From JAHDNZ01 sp036721855 (GTDB taxonomy: Bacteria > Bacillota > DTU065), in the NCBI GenBank assembly GCA_036721855.1, contig DAIMKF010000001.1:1-64000 (forward strand): a stretch of DNA of 64,000 nucleotides, read 5' to 3'. The notes beneath the pieces are model-generated. The model ran no database searches. It saw only the letters and a program-made list of their open reading frames with translations, and was not told the origin of the DNA. The stretch's first letter is position 1. Every line of letters starts with the position of its first letter. Below, piece after piece: positions 1 to 9,336 of the stretch. The position numbers were made by a program, and so were the translations under genes.

Positions 1-330
1 TTTAGCATCCAAAAAACTTAGGAGCTGTTCACTAGCATCTAGGATAACCTGTGTTTTAGTGGAAGCAACCGCTTCTTTGGCCAAAGAGAGAGCGGTTGCT
101 TTTTCATTAAGAGTTTTTAAGGCCAGGTTATGGGATTGATATTTTGCTTTGGTATATTCAATCTCTTTTTTTTCCAAGGTGATCTGTGCCTTTTGCAATT
201 CAGGGCTATTATTTATTACCAGCTGAGTAAACTCTGAAAGAGAAAGTGGCTTTACCTCCGCCAAAGCAATCGCCGAGAAAAGAAAAACAACAGTGAAGAT
301 TAAAGATACTAGCTGATAAAATTTTTTCAT
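1..330 (-). CDS. TolC-family outer membrane efflux protein, N-terminal part (cut by window edge)
   Basis: The frame is open from an ATG at 330 to the window edge, about 110 residues. It begins with a signal peptide (MKKFYQLVSLIFTVVFLFSA, cleavage near ALA-EV). A segment starting LSLSEFTQLVINNSPELQKA follows, which resembles the N-terminal helix of TolC-type outer membrane factors (SLxEaxxxAlxNNPeLxaa). A long helix-forming, Lys/Glu/Ala-rich stretch comes next. GGAGG lies 8 nt before the start. The gene is last in an operon with an ABC ATPase, an adaptor and two MacB-like permeases, so it most likely forms the outer membrane channel of that pump. The C-terminal end is not visible. The family call rests on the N-terminus and the context; another exported coiled-coil protein is possible. 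Confidence 0.7.
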   Translation of the reverse strand, partial: MKKFYQLVSLIFTVVFLFSAIALAEVKPLSLSEFTQLVINNSPELQKAQITLEKKEIEYTKAKYQSHNLALKTLNEKATALSLAKEAVASTKTQVILDASEQLLSFLDAK

Positions 331-356
331 AAGCCAAACCTCCGTTAGTAGTCGTT

Positions 357-1082
357 TTAATTGGCAGCTTGCAGCAAGGTTGTAATGTATTCTGCACAGT
401 AGCGTTTTTCGATAGGGACATCACCTACTATTAAACCATCTTGAAGTTTTACCAATCTTTTAGCTTTAGCGCCGACATTTGAATCGTGAGTAACTAGAAC
501 TACAGTTACGCCTTCTTCATTTAACTGGCAAAACATCTCTAAGATTTCGTCGGATTGAACAGTAGAGAGGTTACCCGTGGGTTCATCACCCAAAATGAGA
601 TCGGGATCATTGGCTAAAGCTCTGGCAATAGCTACTCTTTGCTGTTCGCCACCGGAGAGCTGGTTGGGGAAGTGGTTCAGGCGTTCTTTTAGGCCAACTT
701 TGTGCAACAGGGCAACAGCACGTTCTTTTCGTTCAGCTTTTTTAACACGGTTAATTACCATCGGTAAAGCTACATTTTCCCAGGCTTTTAACTCCGGGAG
801 TAGATTATAGGCCTGAAAGACAAAGCCAAAGTGCTCATTGCGAATGCGAGATAGTTCTTTATCACTGAGGTTTGTAATGTCAGTATCCTCAAGCAAGTAT
901 TGACCGCTTTCTGGTAAATCCAGACAACCTAGAATATGGAGTAAAGTTGATTTACCTGAGCCGGAAGGACCCATAACAGCCAGCATTTCCCCGCGGTTGA
1001 TTTTCAAAGAAACTCCGCCTAAGGCCTCGACCTTGTTGTGGCCTAACTGATAAATTTTCTTAATATCCTTAAGTTCAATCAT
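357..1082 (-). CDS. ABC transporter ATP-binding protein, MacB/LolD type
   Basis: This 241-residue nucleotide-binding subunit has Walker A GPSGSGKS near residue 39, signature LSGGEQQR, Walker B LILGDEPTGNLS and an H-loop in VLVTHDS. The DEPTGNL form is typical of the MacB/LolD/FtsE group that works with FtsX-like permeases rather than importers. It overlaps the upstream adaptor gene by 8 nt and is followed after 26 nt by the TolC-like gene, so translation is probably coupled. It should power the two FtsX-like permeases encoded just upstream. The substrate (peptide, antibiotic, lipid or lipoprotein) cannot be read from the sequence. Confidence 0.93.
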   Translation of the reverse strand: MIELKDIKKIYQLGHNKVEALGGVSLKINRGEMLAVMGPSGSGKSTLLHILGCLDLPESGQYLLEDTDITNLSDKELSRIRNEHFGFVFQAYNLLPELKAWENVALPMVINRVKKAERKERAVALLHKVGLKERLNHFPNQLSGGEQQRVAIARALANDPDLILGDEPTGNLSTVQSDEILEMFCQLNEEGVTVVLVTHDSNVGAKAKRLVKLQDGLIVGDVPIEKRYCAEYITTLLQAAN

Positions 1083-2370
1083 CTGCTCTGCCTCCTTCAG
1101 GATTTAAAACGATTTCTTTTTCATCCTTGAAAGCCTCATAAGAACTGGTGATAATTTTATCACCGGGATTTAGACCGGTTTTGATTTCAATGAGGTTGCC
1201 ATCATATGCACCGTACTTGACATCAGTACGGTATGCTTTAGAACCTTCGATTTTATAGACAAACATACTTTGCCCGCTTGATAAAAAGGGTCCGCGGGGC
1301 AGACATACTACATGGTCTCTTTTTGAAGTTTCAATCTCGACTTGAACCTCGGTATGGGGAAGAATAAAACCGGGATTAGTTACAAAGACAATTTGTGCTA
1401 ACAGGTAGGGACTGCCTTGCTCTAAACTGGTAGCATAAGAGAGTTTGGCAACTTTTCCAGGGTGAGAGCGACCGGCAATTTTTAACAGAGCAGGTAAACC
1501 TTCTTCGATACGTTCAGCATCTTGGGAGGCAATTTTTATTTCCACATAGGGATCATCCACACTGACTATTTTCAAAAGAGTTGTTCCGGCGTTTATTTCC
1601 ATGCCTGGTTCTACGAAAACCTCAAGGACTTTTCCGCTGATGGGAGCAGTATAAGTGTTTTCTCGGATGTTTTTTTCGATCTCTTTGATTTTTTCGGCAA
1701 TGGTTTTTATTTGTTTGTTAGCAGTATCGACAGCGAGTGAAGTAGTGATTTCGACTTTAGCCAGGTTTTTTTGCCGCATGGTTAATTCTTCCTGACTGTT
1801 TAATAGGTTAAGTTTGGCTTCTTCTAAGCTTTTTTGACTGACAGCACCTAACTTATACATCAGTTCTTTCTCTGCAAGCGTGTCTTGGTTATCATTTAAT
1901 ACCTTTTGCTGTTCTCTGATTGACCAGTTGAGTTTTTGCAGTTCCAGATCTCTGTCGATCAGTGCTTTTTCCAGTTCGATTTGGGCCTTAACCAAGAGTT
2001 CTTCTTGTTCTTTAAGGCTGTTGTTTAGTTCGGGTGAGTCTATCTTAAGCAAGAGTTCACCTTTAGGTACATCAGAAAGAGACTCTACTGCGACTGATTT
2101 GACCACACCTTTATATTTATTGGTTATTTCCAAACCGGTTTGAGGTTTTAATGAGCCTGTACCCCGAATAAGCTCGCGAAAAGTAGCTTCACCTACGGTA
2201 GAGTAGGTATAATTGGCCAGCTTATAGGTTTTATGTTTAGGTAAAAATATATAAGCCGGGACACCGATTAAAAAGGCCAAGATAATAAGGACAAACCAGG
2301 TTAGGCCTAACTCGCGCTGGGTTTTTTTACTGCGTGGCTTTTCTTTGATTATAGGCTTATCTTTGGGCAT
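1075..2370 (-). CDS. Periplasmic adaptor (HlyD/MacA-type membrane fusion protein)
   Basis: The 431-residue protein has a short basic N-terminus and one membrane helix (about residues 22-44). The first half of a lipoyl-like domain follows (GVVKSVAVESLSDVPKGE), then a coiled-coil hairpin of about 120 residues rich in Glu, Lys and Leu. The second lipoyl half comes next (YTAPISGKVLEVFVEPGM), then beta-barrel and membrane-proximal domains. This is the standard layout of MacA/AcrA-type adaptors that link an inner membrane pump to an outer membrane channel. Monoderm Bacillota also have such adaptors, but the TolC-like gene in the same operon argues for a real envelope-spanning pump. Confidence 0.9.
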   Translation of the reverse strand: MPKDKPIIKEKPRSKKTQRELGLTWFVLIILAFLIGVPAYIFLPKHKTYKLANYTYSTVGEATFRELIRGTGSLKPQTGLEITNKYKGVVKSVAVESLSDVPKGELLLKIDSPELNNSLKEQEELLVKAQIELEKALIDRDLELQKLNWSIREQQKVLNDNQDTLAEKELMYKLGAVSQKSLEEAKLNLLNSQEELTMRQKNLAKVEITTSLAVDTANKQIKTIAEKIKEIEKNIRENTYTAPISGKVLEVFVEPGMEINAGTTLLKIVSVDDPYVEIKIASQDAERIEEGLPALLKIAGRSHPGKVAKLSYATSLEQGSPYLLAQIVFVTNPGFILPHTEVQVEIETSKRDHVVCLPRGPFLSSGQSMFVYKIEGSKAYRTDVKYGAYDGNLIEIKTGLNPGDKIITSSYEAFKDEKEIVLNPEGGRADD

Positions 2371-2389
2371 TTTTATCCTCCTAACCTTG

Positions 2390-3613
2390 TTATTCTTTTA
2401 AGGCTTCAACCGGTGGTAACTTGGCAGCTTGGTAGGCAGGGTAGATGCCAAAAAGACCACCGACAACACAACTTAGAGCTAAAGATATTAAAACTGCTTC
2501 GATGTTTAATCCCAAATTCGGTAAGGAAAAAATTTCGTTAAAGATAGCAAAGATATTTGAGACATTAAACAGACAGGTGATTATAAAGGCCAAGATAACC
2601 CCTAATATACCGCCACCTAAAGAGAGAACCATCGATTCAAGTAGGATCTGAAAAAAGACAGCTCCTTGACTAGTTCCCAAAGAACGTCTTATCCCTATCT
2701 CTCGGGTACGTTCGAGGATATTTACCAGCATAATGCTGAGTATCCCAATTGAACTGACAACTACAGCAAAAAAAGCCAAAACGCCCAGTATCTTGAGAAA
2801 TATATCAGTAAACTGCCGTATCTCGTTTAAACTCTCTGAGGCGTTTTTAATATCGGCAATAGCTTCGGGGCCACATTCATTAAAGACCAGGGTTTTAAGG
2901 TCTTCCATGGCTTTTTGTTGTCCTCCAGGGGTCGCACGAACTATAAAGTTGATAAAGCGATTAGAAGAAGGGTATTTTGGAGTATAAATCATATGCATGT
3001 TTCCGACCATGGTTTTAATGGCTAAGGGAGGCTCCTTAAAAACACCGGTAATTAAGTAGAAAGTAGCAGGATCTTCTTTAAATGCTTTAACACCTATGGC
3101 TTTACCTAGGACATCTGTAGTATCAAATAAAGCGAGGGCCATATGTTCAGAGATAACAGTTTTAAGTTCATCTTCCTCTGTTTCGGTATAAAAGGAACCA
3201 ACAATAAATTCCAGGGGAATAGTTTTACCAAAAGCAGCTCCGGCTTCATAGGCTCCGACTGCTCTATAGAGCATGTTATCTACCACTAACATGGTAAAGG
3301 AGCTATCAATGGAAGTGGCACTTATAATGTCCGGGGAGTTTTCTATCAACTCGTGCATACTTTCAGGACTGAGGAAGTGTTTTCCCATAGAACGCCCGAC
3401 ACCGTTATCATAGACAAATTCGCTGTATATCTCTACTTTAAAAAACTCTTTTCCCAAAGATTGGGCAGATTCTTGGGTGAGTTTATTAAAACCAAAATAG
3501 ATATTAAAAATCAGAGTTGCAGCAAGAACACCTAAAGAAATCTGTAAAGCTGTTAAGAGATAACGGAGTGGCTTTTGTTTTACGGTTCTAAAAATAAAGT
3601 TTAGCTTCTCCAT
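2390..3613 (-). CDS. MacB/FtsX-like ABC permease (first of two)
   Basis: The protein is about 407 residues, with an N-terminal membrane helix (PLRYLLTALQISLGVLAATL), a large extracytoplasmic domain of about 220 residues, and three C-terminal helices separated by the typical RTREIGIRRSLG and PVEALK motifs of the FtsX/MacB family. The start at 3613 is chosen because AGAAGG lies 7 nt before it. An upstream ATG at 3631 overlaps the stop of the preceding gene but has no ribosome binding site. It pairs with the neighbouring homologous permease, probably as a heterodimer with the ATPase at 357-1082. Confidence 0.9.
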   Translation of the reverse strand: MEKLNFIFRTVKQKPLRYLLTALQISLGVLAATLIFNIYFGFNKLTQESAQSLGKEFFKVEIYSEFVYDNGVGRSMGKHFLSPESMHELIENSPDIISATSIDSSFTMLVVDNMLYRAVGAYEAGAAFGKTIPLEFIVGSFYTETEEDELKTVISEHMALALFDTTDVLGKAIGVKAFKEDPATFYLITGVFKEPPLAIKTMVGNMHMIYTPKYPSSNRFINFIVRATPGGQQKAMEDLKTLVFNECGPEAIADIKNASESLNEIRQFTDIFLKILGVLAFFAVVVSSIGILSIMLVNILERTREIGIRRSLGTSQGAVFFQILLESMVLSLGGGILGVILAFIITCLFNVSNIFAIFNEIFSLPNLGLNIEAVLISLALSCVVGGLFGIYPAYQAAKLPPVEALKE

Positions 3614-3627
3614 GTTTAAACCTTCTT

Positions 3628-4911
3628 TCATTCTAGTTTTAAAGCTGAACTGGGATTAATGGAGGCAGCTTTTATTGCCGGATAAATCCCAAATAGAAGG
3701 CTGACAAGAAAGGCAAAACCTAGACTTAAAAGAACTGTCCCTTTGGTGATAATGTAAGAGCCTCCCATAAGTGATGCCAACAGAGGGCTCGCTAGCATTA
3801 TTAAAAGCAGCCCTAAAACACCGCCGCTTAGGCCAAGGGTTAGTGATTCCAGCAAATACTGCCAGAAGATATTTTTCCGGCTCGAACCTAAAGCTTTTGT
3901 TAGTCCGATACTCCTGGTTCTTTTCAGAACTCTGGCTAGCATCAGGTTTAAGATGTTTAAGGAGGCAATAAACAAAGCCAATGAAGAGAGTGAACCAATA
4001 AAGATCAGCATGGGTTTGGCTAATGCTAATTCTTTTTGCCTTTCTTCCCTCGTACTGTTAACCGAGAGAGAATCACCATAATGAGCTGTTAAATAATCCC
4101 TGACAATTGCAGCAAACTCAATATTGGTTGTTTTTGGAATCAAAGTTAATTCCCTAAAGGCTTTAGCTTCTGTTTGATAAATATTGACTGAAGTAAAAAC
4201 CCGATTGTTTAGTTCTTGCCTAAGCCAGGAAAACCTGGTATAAAACTGTGGCTTATCTGTGGAGACTTCTTTTAAAACACCGATTACGGTTAGATAGCGA
4301 TCATTGTATTCAAACTCGATGAGCTGTCCTAAGGGGTTTTGCTCCGGGAAAAGTCTTTCAGCTACATCATGACCTATAACTGCAAAGTTCTTGTTATTTA
4401 AAAAGTCCTCAAGGGTGTAAAGATCACCTTGTTCAATCTCTCCGCCTAAATAAGAAACAATATTGGGCAATCCCCAGATTAATTCAATTAAATAAGGATC
4501 ATCTCTCATAAAGCCAAAGTCTTCATTTTCAGGGCGTGGAGCACCTTTGAGACGATCGCCTTGGTATTCAAAGGCCAGGATCTCGTTAATTTCCGGGATG
4601 GCATCTTTTAATTCTTCAATCAAAGCCGGCGTAAGAGCGACCTTTTTAGCATCAACCAGACCAAGAGGTATTACAGGTGTTTGGCTGTTGCGGTGAGAAA
4701 TAAATGAATAATCGTCCTCTTTGGCTTCTATGGTGACAATATTTTGTTCCGGATGGGTAAGATTGAATTCTCGGGAGCCGGCGATAAAAAGAGTCCCTAC
4801 TCCGGCTATAACAGCTACACCTAAGCCGATAGCTAAAATAATTAATAACGATTCTAAAAACCGAGTCCTTATTTGACGTAAAGACCACTGGAGGAGTTGA
4901 CCAAGGTCCAT
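3628..4911 (-). CDS. MacB/FtsX-like ABC permease (second of two), first gene of efflux operon
   Basis: The protein is about 427 residues, with an N-terminal helix (FLESLLIILAIGLGVAVIAG), a MacB-type periplasmic core of about 230 residues, then three C-terminal helices with RTRSIGLTKALGSS and the terminal motif NPSSALK. The start at 4911 is preferred over 4920 because GGAG sits about 8 nt upstream of it. This is the first gene of the five-gene minus-strand operon. The paired permeases are diverged copies, which suggests a heterodimeric MacB-like pump. A single MacB fuses ATPase and permease, while here the ATPase is separate, as in LolCDE or YtrEF-like systems. Confidence 0.9.
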   Translation of the reverse strand: MDLGQLLQWSLRQIRTRFLESLLIILAIGLGVAVIAGVGTLFIAGSREFNLTHPEQNIVTIEAKEDDYSFISHRNSQTPVIPLGLVDAKKVALTPALIEELKDAIPEINEILAFEYQGDRLKGAPRPENEDFGFMRDDPYLIELIWGLPNIVSYLGGEIEQGDLYTLEDFLNNKNFAVIGHDVAERLFPEQNPLGQLIEFEYNDRYLTVIGVLKEVSTDKPQFYTRFSWLRQELNNRVFTSVNIYQTEAKAFRELTLIPKTTNIEFAAIVRDYLTAHYGDSLSVNSTREERQKELALAKPMLIFIGSLSSLALFIASLNILNLMLARVLKRTRSIGLTKALGSSRKNIFWQYLLESLTLGLSGGVLGLLLIMLASPLLASLMGGSYIITKGTVLLSLGFAFLVSLLFGIYPAIKAASINPSSALKLE

Positions 4912-5240
4912 GATAAACACTCCAATCTTAAAATGTCACTGGCTTTAAAACCACTAAGGTATTAAAGGAAAATGGTTTAGGAATGAAATCAAATAAAACC
5001 GTATGGTACCAGAAAGATTATAGTTAAAGGCCAATTTTGTTCAGTTAATCTACTATTTCTTCTATTCTATCATTTTTTTAGATCTAAGAGGTATTGAACA
5101 AGCTTGCAAACAAAGATTTTACCTTACATTTTTGTAAGTTAAAAGCCTGTACTTGAATGATCTAGATTAACAGTACAGGCTTAATCAGTTGTGCTTAATA
5201 GCTTAGTTTCTGTTTTATGCAAACTAGCATCCCAAAGGCA
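4912..5240. other. Intergenic region upstream of efflux operon
   Basis: About 330 nt between the start of the minus-strand efflux operon and the end of the diguanylate cyclase gene. It must hold the efflux promoter; no convincing -35/-10 pair stands out. The only clear element is the hairpin terminator listed separately. No coding remnant was recognised. Confidence 0.5.
5139..5182 (-). terminator. Rho-independent terminator of the GGDEF gene
   Basis: A perfect 11-bp inverted repeat, AAGCCTGTACT (5143-5153) and AGTACAGGCTT (5172-5182), has an 18-nt loop. On the minus strand it is followed by TTTT. It lies just downstream of the minus-strand gene that ends at 5241. Confidence 0.65.
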
Positions 5241-7412
5241 TCAAGGATCGGGAAGAAGTTTGGAGTTACAGTTGTTTTTTCTTAGAGCCTTTTGGGCATA
5301 CATAAGATCATCCGCTTGGCTAAAGACCTTAAAAGGCTCATGGCCAATAGCCATACCTACTGAGACCTCAAGCTTAGATCTTTTCAGGGTTTCAACTACT
5401 CTTTGCTCTAAAAGTTCCAGCTTTTCTGTGGGGGAGACTTCCATTACAGCTGCAAATTCATCGCCGCCAATTCTAGCCACCACAGCCTCATCTGGGAAAA
5501 TCTCCTGAAGCTTTAGAGATAAATTTTTAATTAAAAGGTCTCCGGCAGCATGGCCTTGTGAATCATTAACTGACTTTAAATTATCTAAATCAAAGATAAA
5601 GATACCGATTCTACCGCCTATGGTTTGTAAGGTCTGGTCAAAATAAGCACGGTTATAAAGACCGGTTTGTGAGTCTCTTAAACTCAGATAGCTAAGCCTC
5701 TCTTTAAGTGCGGCTTTAGTTAAAGCCGCGCTAATGGCACCTGTAATTAGTTCGAGGATCTCTGTATCAGGTGGATAAAGAGCTGAAGCAAAGTAGGAGA
5801 GGATAATAAACCCTTTGGATATACGACTCTTTTGCATGGGAATAACTATCCGAAAAAGGTTGGTTAAAGGATGAAAGACAGTAGTGGATTCAAGATTCGA
5901 ACAAAACTCGGTTGAGCAGTTCTCAAAGGTATCTTTCTCAAAATCCCCATGGATTTCGCTGTGATAAGATTTTTCATGAAAAGTAAAATAGGCTAAAGCT
6001 GAGTCGGCAGAAGTTATACCAAAAAGTTCCTTAAGAGCATAAGCTAAAAATTCTTCCACACTATCAGCTTCTCTAGACTGAATGCGATTTAGTAATTCGA
6101 GCTCGCGATTGCGTTTGCGAAGATTATTCTCTTGTAGGTTTTTAACGGTAACATCTTCTAAGAGAGCTAAAACCCCACTAATCTCGTTATCTTGCATAAA
6201 GGGGGCCAAAGTGATTCTTAGGATGATAAGTTCATACCTTTTTTCATAGGTATAGGCAATTCCGGTTTCTAAAATATATTGATAGAGTTTGTTCTCCCAA
6301 AGCCAATGTTTGCGCATATCCATGTCATCTGTTAAGGTAATCTGGGCATAATTCAACCCTGCTTTATTGGCGTGAAGTATTTTCCCTTTAAGATCAAAGG
6401 CAATTATACCTGAAGGAAGACTGGCAATTAATGAAGCAAATAGCTGATCGGCGAGCCTCGCCTCGGTTATATCTTTAGAAATTCCCAGTAATAGGGGCTC
6501 GTCTCCGTCTTTTTTGGTTACTTTAGTAAGGGTAGTCAGATAACTTCTTTTACCTAAAGGAGTTAAGAGTACTTCCTTATAAGTAGAGGGCTTTTCAGCT
6601 TTTAAGGCCTGTTGATATCTGCTTACCATCTCGGTATAGTTTTTAGGAAAAATATCGGAAACTGGTTTACCTATAACATCCTCTCTTTTTAAACCGGTAG
6701 ATCTAAGCTGGGCATCATTTACGGTAAGATAGGTAAAGTTTTCTTTAGTATTGACCAGAAAGATAGCATCTGAGGCTTGGTCAAAAACTGTTTGATAAAG
6801 ATTAAGGGAATCTTGGAGTTTATCTTCGGTCTGTTTTAATTTCGTGATATCGGAGATAAGTACAGCATAAAAAACTTTGTGCCACTCAAAAAAGGGTACA
6901 ATAATACTTCTTAATAATATTTTCTCGTATATAAAATCTACAGTTGCTCTGTTTTTTTGCGTTAGCGAAAGAGTGAAATCTTTTTTGGTTTCTTCAGTCA
7001 GGAGGGTAAAGAAGCTAATATTTGTGAGCTCAAAACCAAATAATTCTACAGCCTTCTTGTTGGCAAAAAGCACAGTTCCTTTAGAAGAAAGGAGTAAAAT
7101 TCCTTCCTGAGTATGAGCTAGAGCTAGCTTGGGCAGGTTTTTACTAACTCTTAGGCGCAACTTAGTGGCTAAAAGATATAATAGACCAAAGGAAAGGGCA
7201 AAAACAATGGCATTTATGATAAGATGATTGATAAGGGCACTTAGGGTTAAAAGCAGGCAACCTATTATAAAGTAAGCTATAGGTGCGAACATAACCAGTA
7301 AGAACAAGGTGACTAAACCAACTAAAAGTTGTAAGTACCAATATGGTAAAAAGCAGGCCAAAATCAAGATTATTATGGGGAAGAGATGTTTTAAATTTGT
7401 ATCGCTATTCAT
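5241..7412 (-). CDS. Membrane-anchored PAS-GGDEF diguanylate cyclase
   Basis: The 723-residue protein has several hydrophobic segments in the first 90 residues (membrane anchor). A series of PAS-like domains follows, one with SDAIFLVNTKENFTYLTVND and an adjoining PAC segment. A GAF-like region (about 430-555) comes next, then a C-terminal GGDEF domain starting at DSQTGLYNR. The catalytic motif RIGGDEF is intact at about 649-653, so c-di-GMP synthesis is expected. The RxxD product-inhibition site is not conserved: PDEA stands where RxxD would be. The gene is monocistronic, divergent from the oxidoreductase at 7593, and ends at a hairpin terminator. The signal sensed is unknown. Confidence 0.92.
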   Translation of the reverse strand: MNSDTNLKHLFPIIILILACFLPYWYLQLLVGLVTLFLLVMFAPIAYFIIGCLLLTLSALINHLIINAIVFALSFGLLYLLATKLRLRVSKNLPKLALAHTQEGILLLSSKGTVLFANKKAVELFGFELTNISFFTLLTEETKKDFTLSLTQKNRATVDFIYEKILLRSIIVPFFEWHKVFYAVLISDITKLKQTEDKLQDSLNLYQTVFDQASDAIFLVNTKENFTYLTVNDAQLRSTGLKREDVIGKPVSDIFPKNYTEMVSRYQQALKAEKPSTYKEVLLTPLGKRSYLTTLTKVTKKDGDEPLLLGISKDITEARLADQLFASLIASLPSGIIAFDLKGKILHANKAGLNYAQITLTDDMDMRKHWLWENKLYQYILETGIAYTYEKRYELIILRITLAPFMQDNEISGVLALLEDVTVKNLQENNLRKRNRELELLNRIQSREADSVEEFLAYALKELFGITSADSALAYFTFHEKSYHSEIHGDFEKDTFENCSTEFCSNLESTTVFHPLTNLFRIVIPMQKSRISKGFIILSYFASALYPPDTEILELITGAISAALTKAALKERLSYLSLRDSQTGLYNRAYFDQTLQTIGGRIGIFIFDLDNLKSVNDSQGHAAGDLLIKNLSLKLQEIFPDEAVVARIGGDEFAAVMEVSPTEKLELLEQRVVETLKRSKLEVSVGMAIGHEPFKVFSQADDLMYAQKALRKNNCNSKLLPDP

Positions 7413-7592
7413 AGGAGTTCACTCCAAAACTAATAGTGTTAAAAAGCCATACTAAAAAATTACTTCTTTAAAAATATAAGTTTTACCAAAATCAGCAGGG
7501 TTAAACGAATAGATAGAGAACTACCCTCATTTGAATGGATGATATTCGGGCTAATATTTCTAGCCTTTATTTTAGGAAGGAGAATCGTATCA

Positions 7593-8609
7593 ATGAGCCA
7601 GCTAAAAGCAGCCATAATTGGCTGCGGTGGTGTGGCCAGAGTTCATGCCCACGCCATCAACGACAATACCGACGCCCAACTTGTGGCTACAGTTGACATT
7701 ATAGGAGAAAGAGCTACTAAATATGCTCGCAAATATGGTCATAAGACTTGTAAGGCCTACACTGACTATAAAGAGATGCTAAAAGATCCCTCAATCGATG
7801 TAGTTCATATTTGTGGGCCGCACTATCTACATGCACCTATGGTAATTGATGCCATGAAAGCCGGCAAACATGTACTGGCTGAAAAACCCCTAGCTATTAG
7901 TTTGGAACAAGCCAACGAAATGATCGAGGTTAGTGAAAAGAGTGATAAAAACTTTGGTGTTATTTTACAAAACCGTTACAATTTAGCCAGTTGTGAGACC
8001 AAAAAGGTTATTAATGAAGGTAAAATTGGCAAAATCCTCGGTGCCAGAGCCTTTGTTACTTGGTATAGAACGAAAGAATACTATTTAGAGAGCAATTGGA
8101 AAGGTACTTGGGATAAAGAAGGCGGTGGAGTTTTAATCGACCAGGCTATCCATACATTAGATTTAATGCAGTGGTTTTTAGGCGAGGTAGATTGGGTGCA
8201 AGGTTCTTGGGCTAACCGTTTTCACCCCTATATTCAAGTAGAGGATGTGGCTGAGGCCCTAATTCAATTCCAAAGCGGTGCCCGGGGTATTTTATTTGCA
8301 ACTAACTATTATACTTATGATTCTAACATAATTTTGGAGATTCATGGTGAAAATGGTAAAATATTTATCGAAAAAGATAAAGCTCGTATCGAAATCGGCA
8401 ATGAATCATATGTAGTAGAAGAATCACAAGAAGTAAAAGAAGGCAAATCATATTGGGGTTCAAGCCATGCCACTCAGATAGCAGACTTTTATAACGATAT
8501 TGACCTTGGTAAAAAACACTGGATTGGCGCCAGAGAGGCTAAAAAACCCTTAGATATCGTTTTAGCAATTTATAAATCACAAGGTAAAAAGGTGGAATTC
8601 CCTCTCTAA
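7593..8609 (+). CDS. Gfo/Idh/MocA family NAD(P)-dependent oxidoreductase
   Basis: The 338-residue protein has an N-terminal Rossmann fold (KAAIIGCGGVARVHAHA). It carries the family signature AEKPLAIS around residue 93, where Lys is the usual catalytic residue, and a C-terminal alpha/beta domain with GGGVLIDQAIHTLDLMQW containing the conserved His. The start at 7593 is chosen because AGGAAGGAG lies 10 nt upstream; an in-frame upstream start at 7539 would add 18 hydrophobic residues and lacks such a site. Members oxidise or reduce sugars, inositols and their derivatives; the substrate cannot be inferred. It is followed by a hairpin terminator. Confidence 0.93.
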   Translation: MSQLKAAIIGCGGVARVHAHAINDNTDAQLVATVDIIGERATKYARKYGHKTCKAYTDYKEMLKDPSIDVVHICGPHYLHAPMVIDAMKAGKHVLAEKPLAISLEQANEMIEVSEKSDKNFGVILQNRYNLASCETKKVINEGKIGKILGARAFVTWYRTKEYYLESNWKGTWDKEGGGVLIDQAIHTLDLMQWFLGEVDWVQGSWANRFHPYIQVEDVAEALIQFQSGARGILFATNYYTYDSNIILEIHGENGKIFIEKDKARIEIGNESYVVEESQEVKEGKSYWGSSHATQIADFYNDIDLGKKHWIGAREAKKPLDIVLAIYKSQGKKVEFPL

Positions 8610-8676
8610 GTATTATTTTACTCATCTTAACTACTAATTTCGTACTTTTAGTTAACCCATTTCTTTTTAATAGTTA

Positions 8677-8705
8677 AAGCTGCTCATATGGGCAGCTTCT
8701 TGTTT
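8677..8705 (+). terminator. Hairpin terminator after oxidoreductase gene
   Basis: The arms AAGCTGC (8677-8683) and GCAGCTT (8692-8698) have an ATAT-centred loop and are followed by a T-rich CTTGTTT. The element lies 68 nt after the stop of the oxidoreductase gene. Confidence 0.55.
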
Positions 8706-8769
8706 ATCTTCGCACCTATTATTGATAGAATCTAAAGTAGAAAATTCTAAAAGGGGTTGATACCATTTC

Positions 8770-9336
8770 ATGGATAAAATATTTTGGCAAGACTATAAAT
8801 CAGCATTTTTTCCGGTCCCGGTGGTTGTTGTTAGTGTAGAGGATTTAAAAGGACCCAACTTAATTACTCTAGGCTGGACTGGAATCCTGAATTCGGATCC
8901 TTTGATGGTAGGTATCTCGGTAAGGCCAAGCCGTTATAGCAGTGAACTACTGCATCAAAAGATGGTTTTTGGTCTGAATATACCTCAAAAAAGTTTAGCC
9001 TTCGGTGTGGATTACTGTGGTGTAGTTTCCGGCAGAGACGAGGATAAAGTAAATACGCTAAATTGGCAGGTATTTACAAGCCAAAACCTGGGGGTACCGC
9101 TTATTAAAGAAATGCCGATAAACGCTGAATGCGAGGTAAAACAGGTAATATCTCTGGGCTCACACGAACTATTTTTAGCTGAGGTAAAAGGTGTTTATGT
9201 GGCACCGGAATATCTAGATGAAAACAGGATTAACTGGGCTTGTTTAGAAGGTCTGGTCTATGCCTCAAAGAGCTATTGGGTGGTCAAAGAACCGATCTAC
9301 AAGTCCGGGCAGTCTCTACAGGAGCTGAAGAAATGA
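8770..9336 (+). CDS. Flavin reductase-like FMN-binding protein (flavoredoxin family)
   Basis: The 188-residue protein matches the flavin reductase-like split barrel in order: FFPVPVVVVSVEDLKGPNLITLGW near the start, SVRPSRYSSELL for FMN phosphate binding, FGLNIPQ, DYCGVVSGRDEDK, and a C-terminal HELFLAEVKGVYV. This family binds FMN and reduces flavins or acts as an electron carrier. It overlaps the next gene by 4 nt (ATGA), so the two are translationally coupled, though the functional link is not obvious. Exact substrate unknown. Confidence 0.88.
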   Translation: MDKIFWQDYKSAFFPVPVVVVSVEDLKGPNLITLGWTGILNSDPLMVGISVRPSRYSSELLHQKMVFGLNIPQKSLAFGVDYCGVVSGRDEDKVNTLNWQVFTSQNLGVPLIKEMPINAECEVKQVISLGSHELFLAEVKGVYVAPEYLDENRINWACLEGLVYASKSYWVVKEPIYKSGQSLQELKK

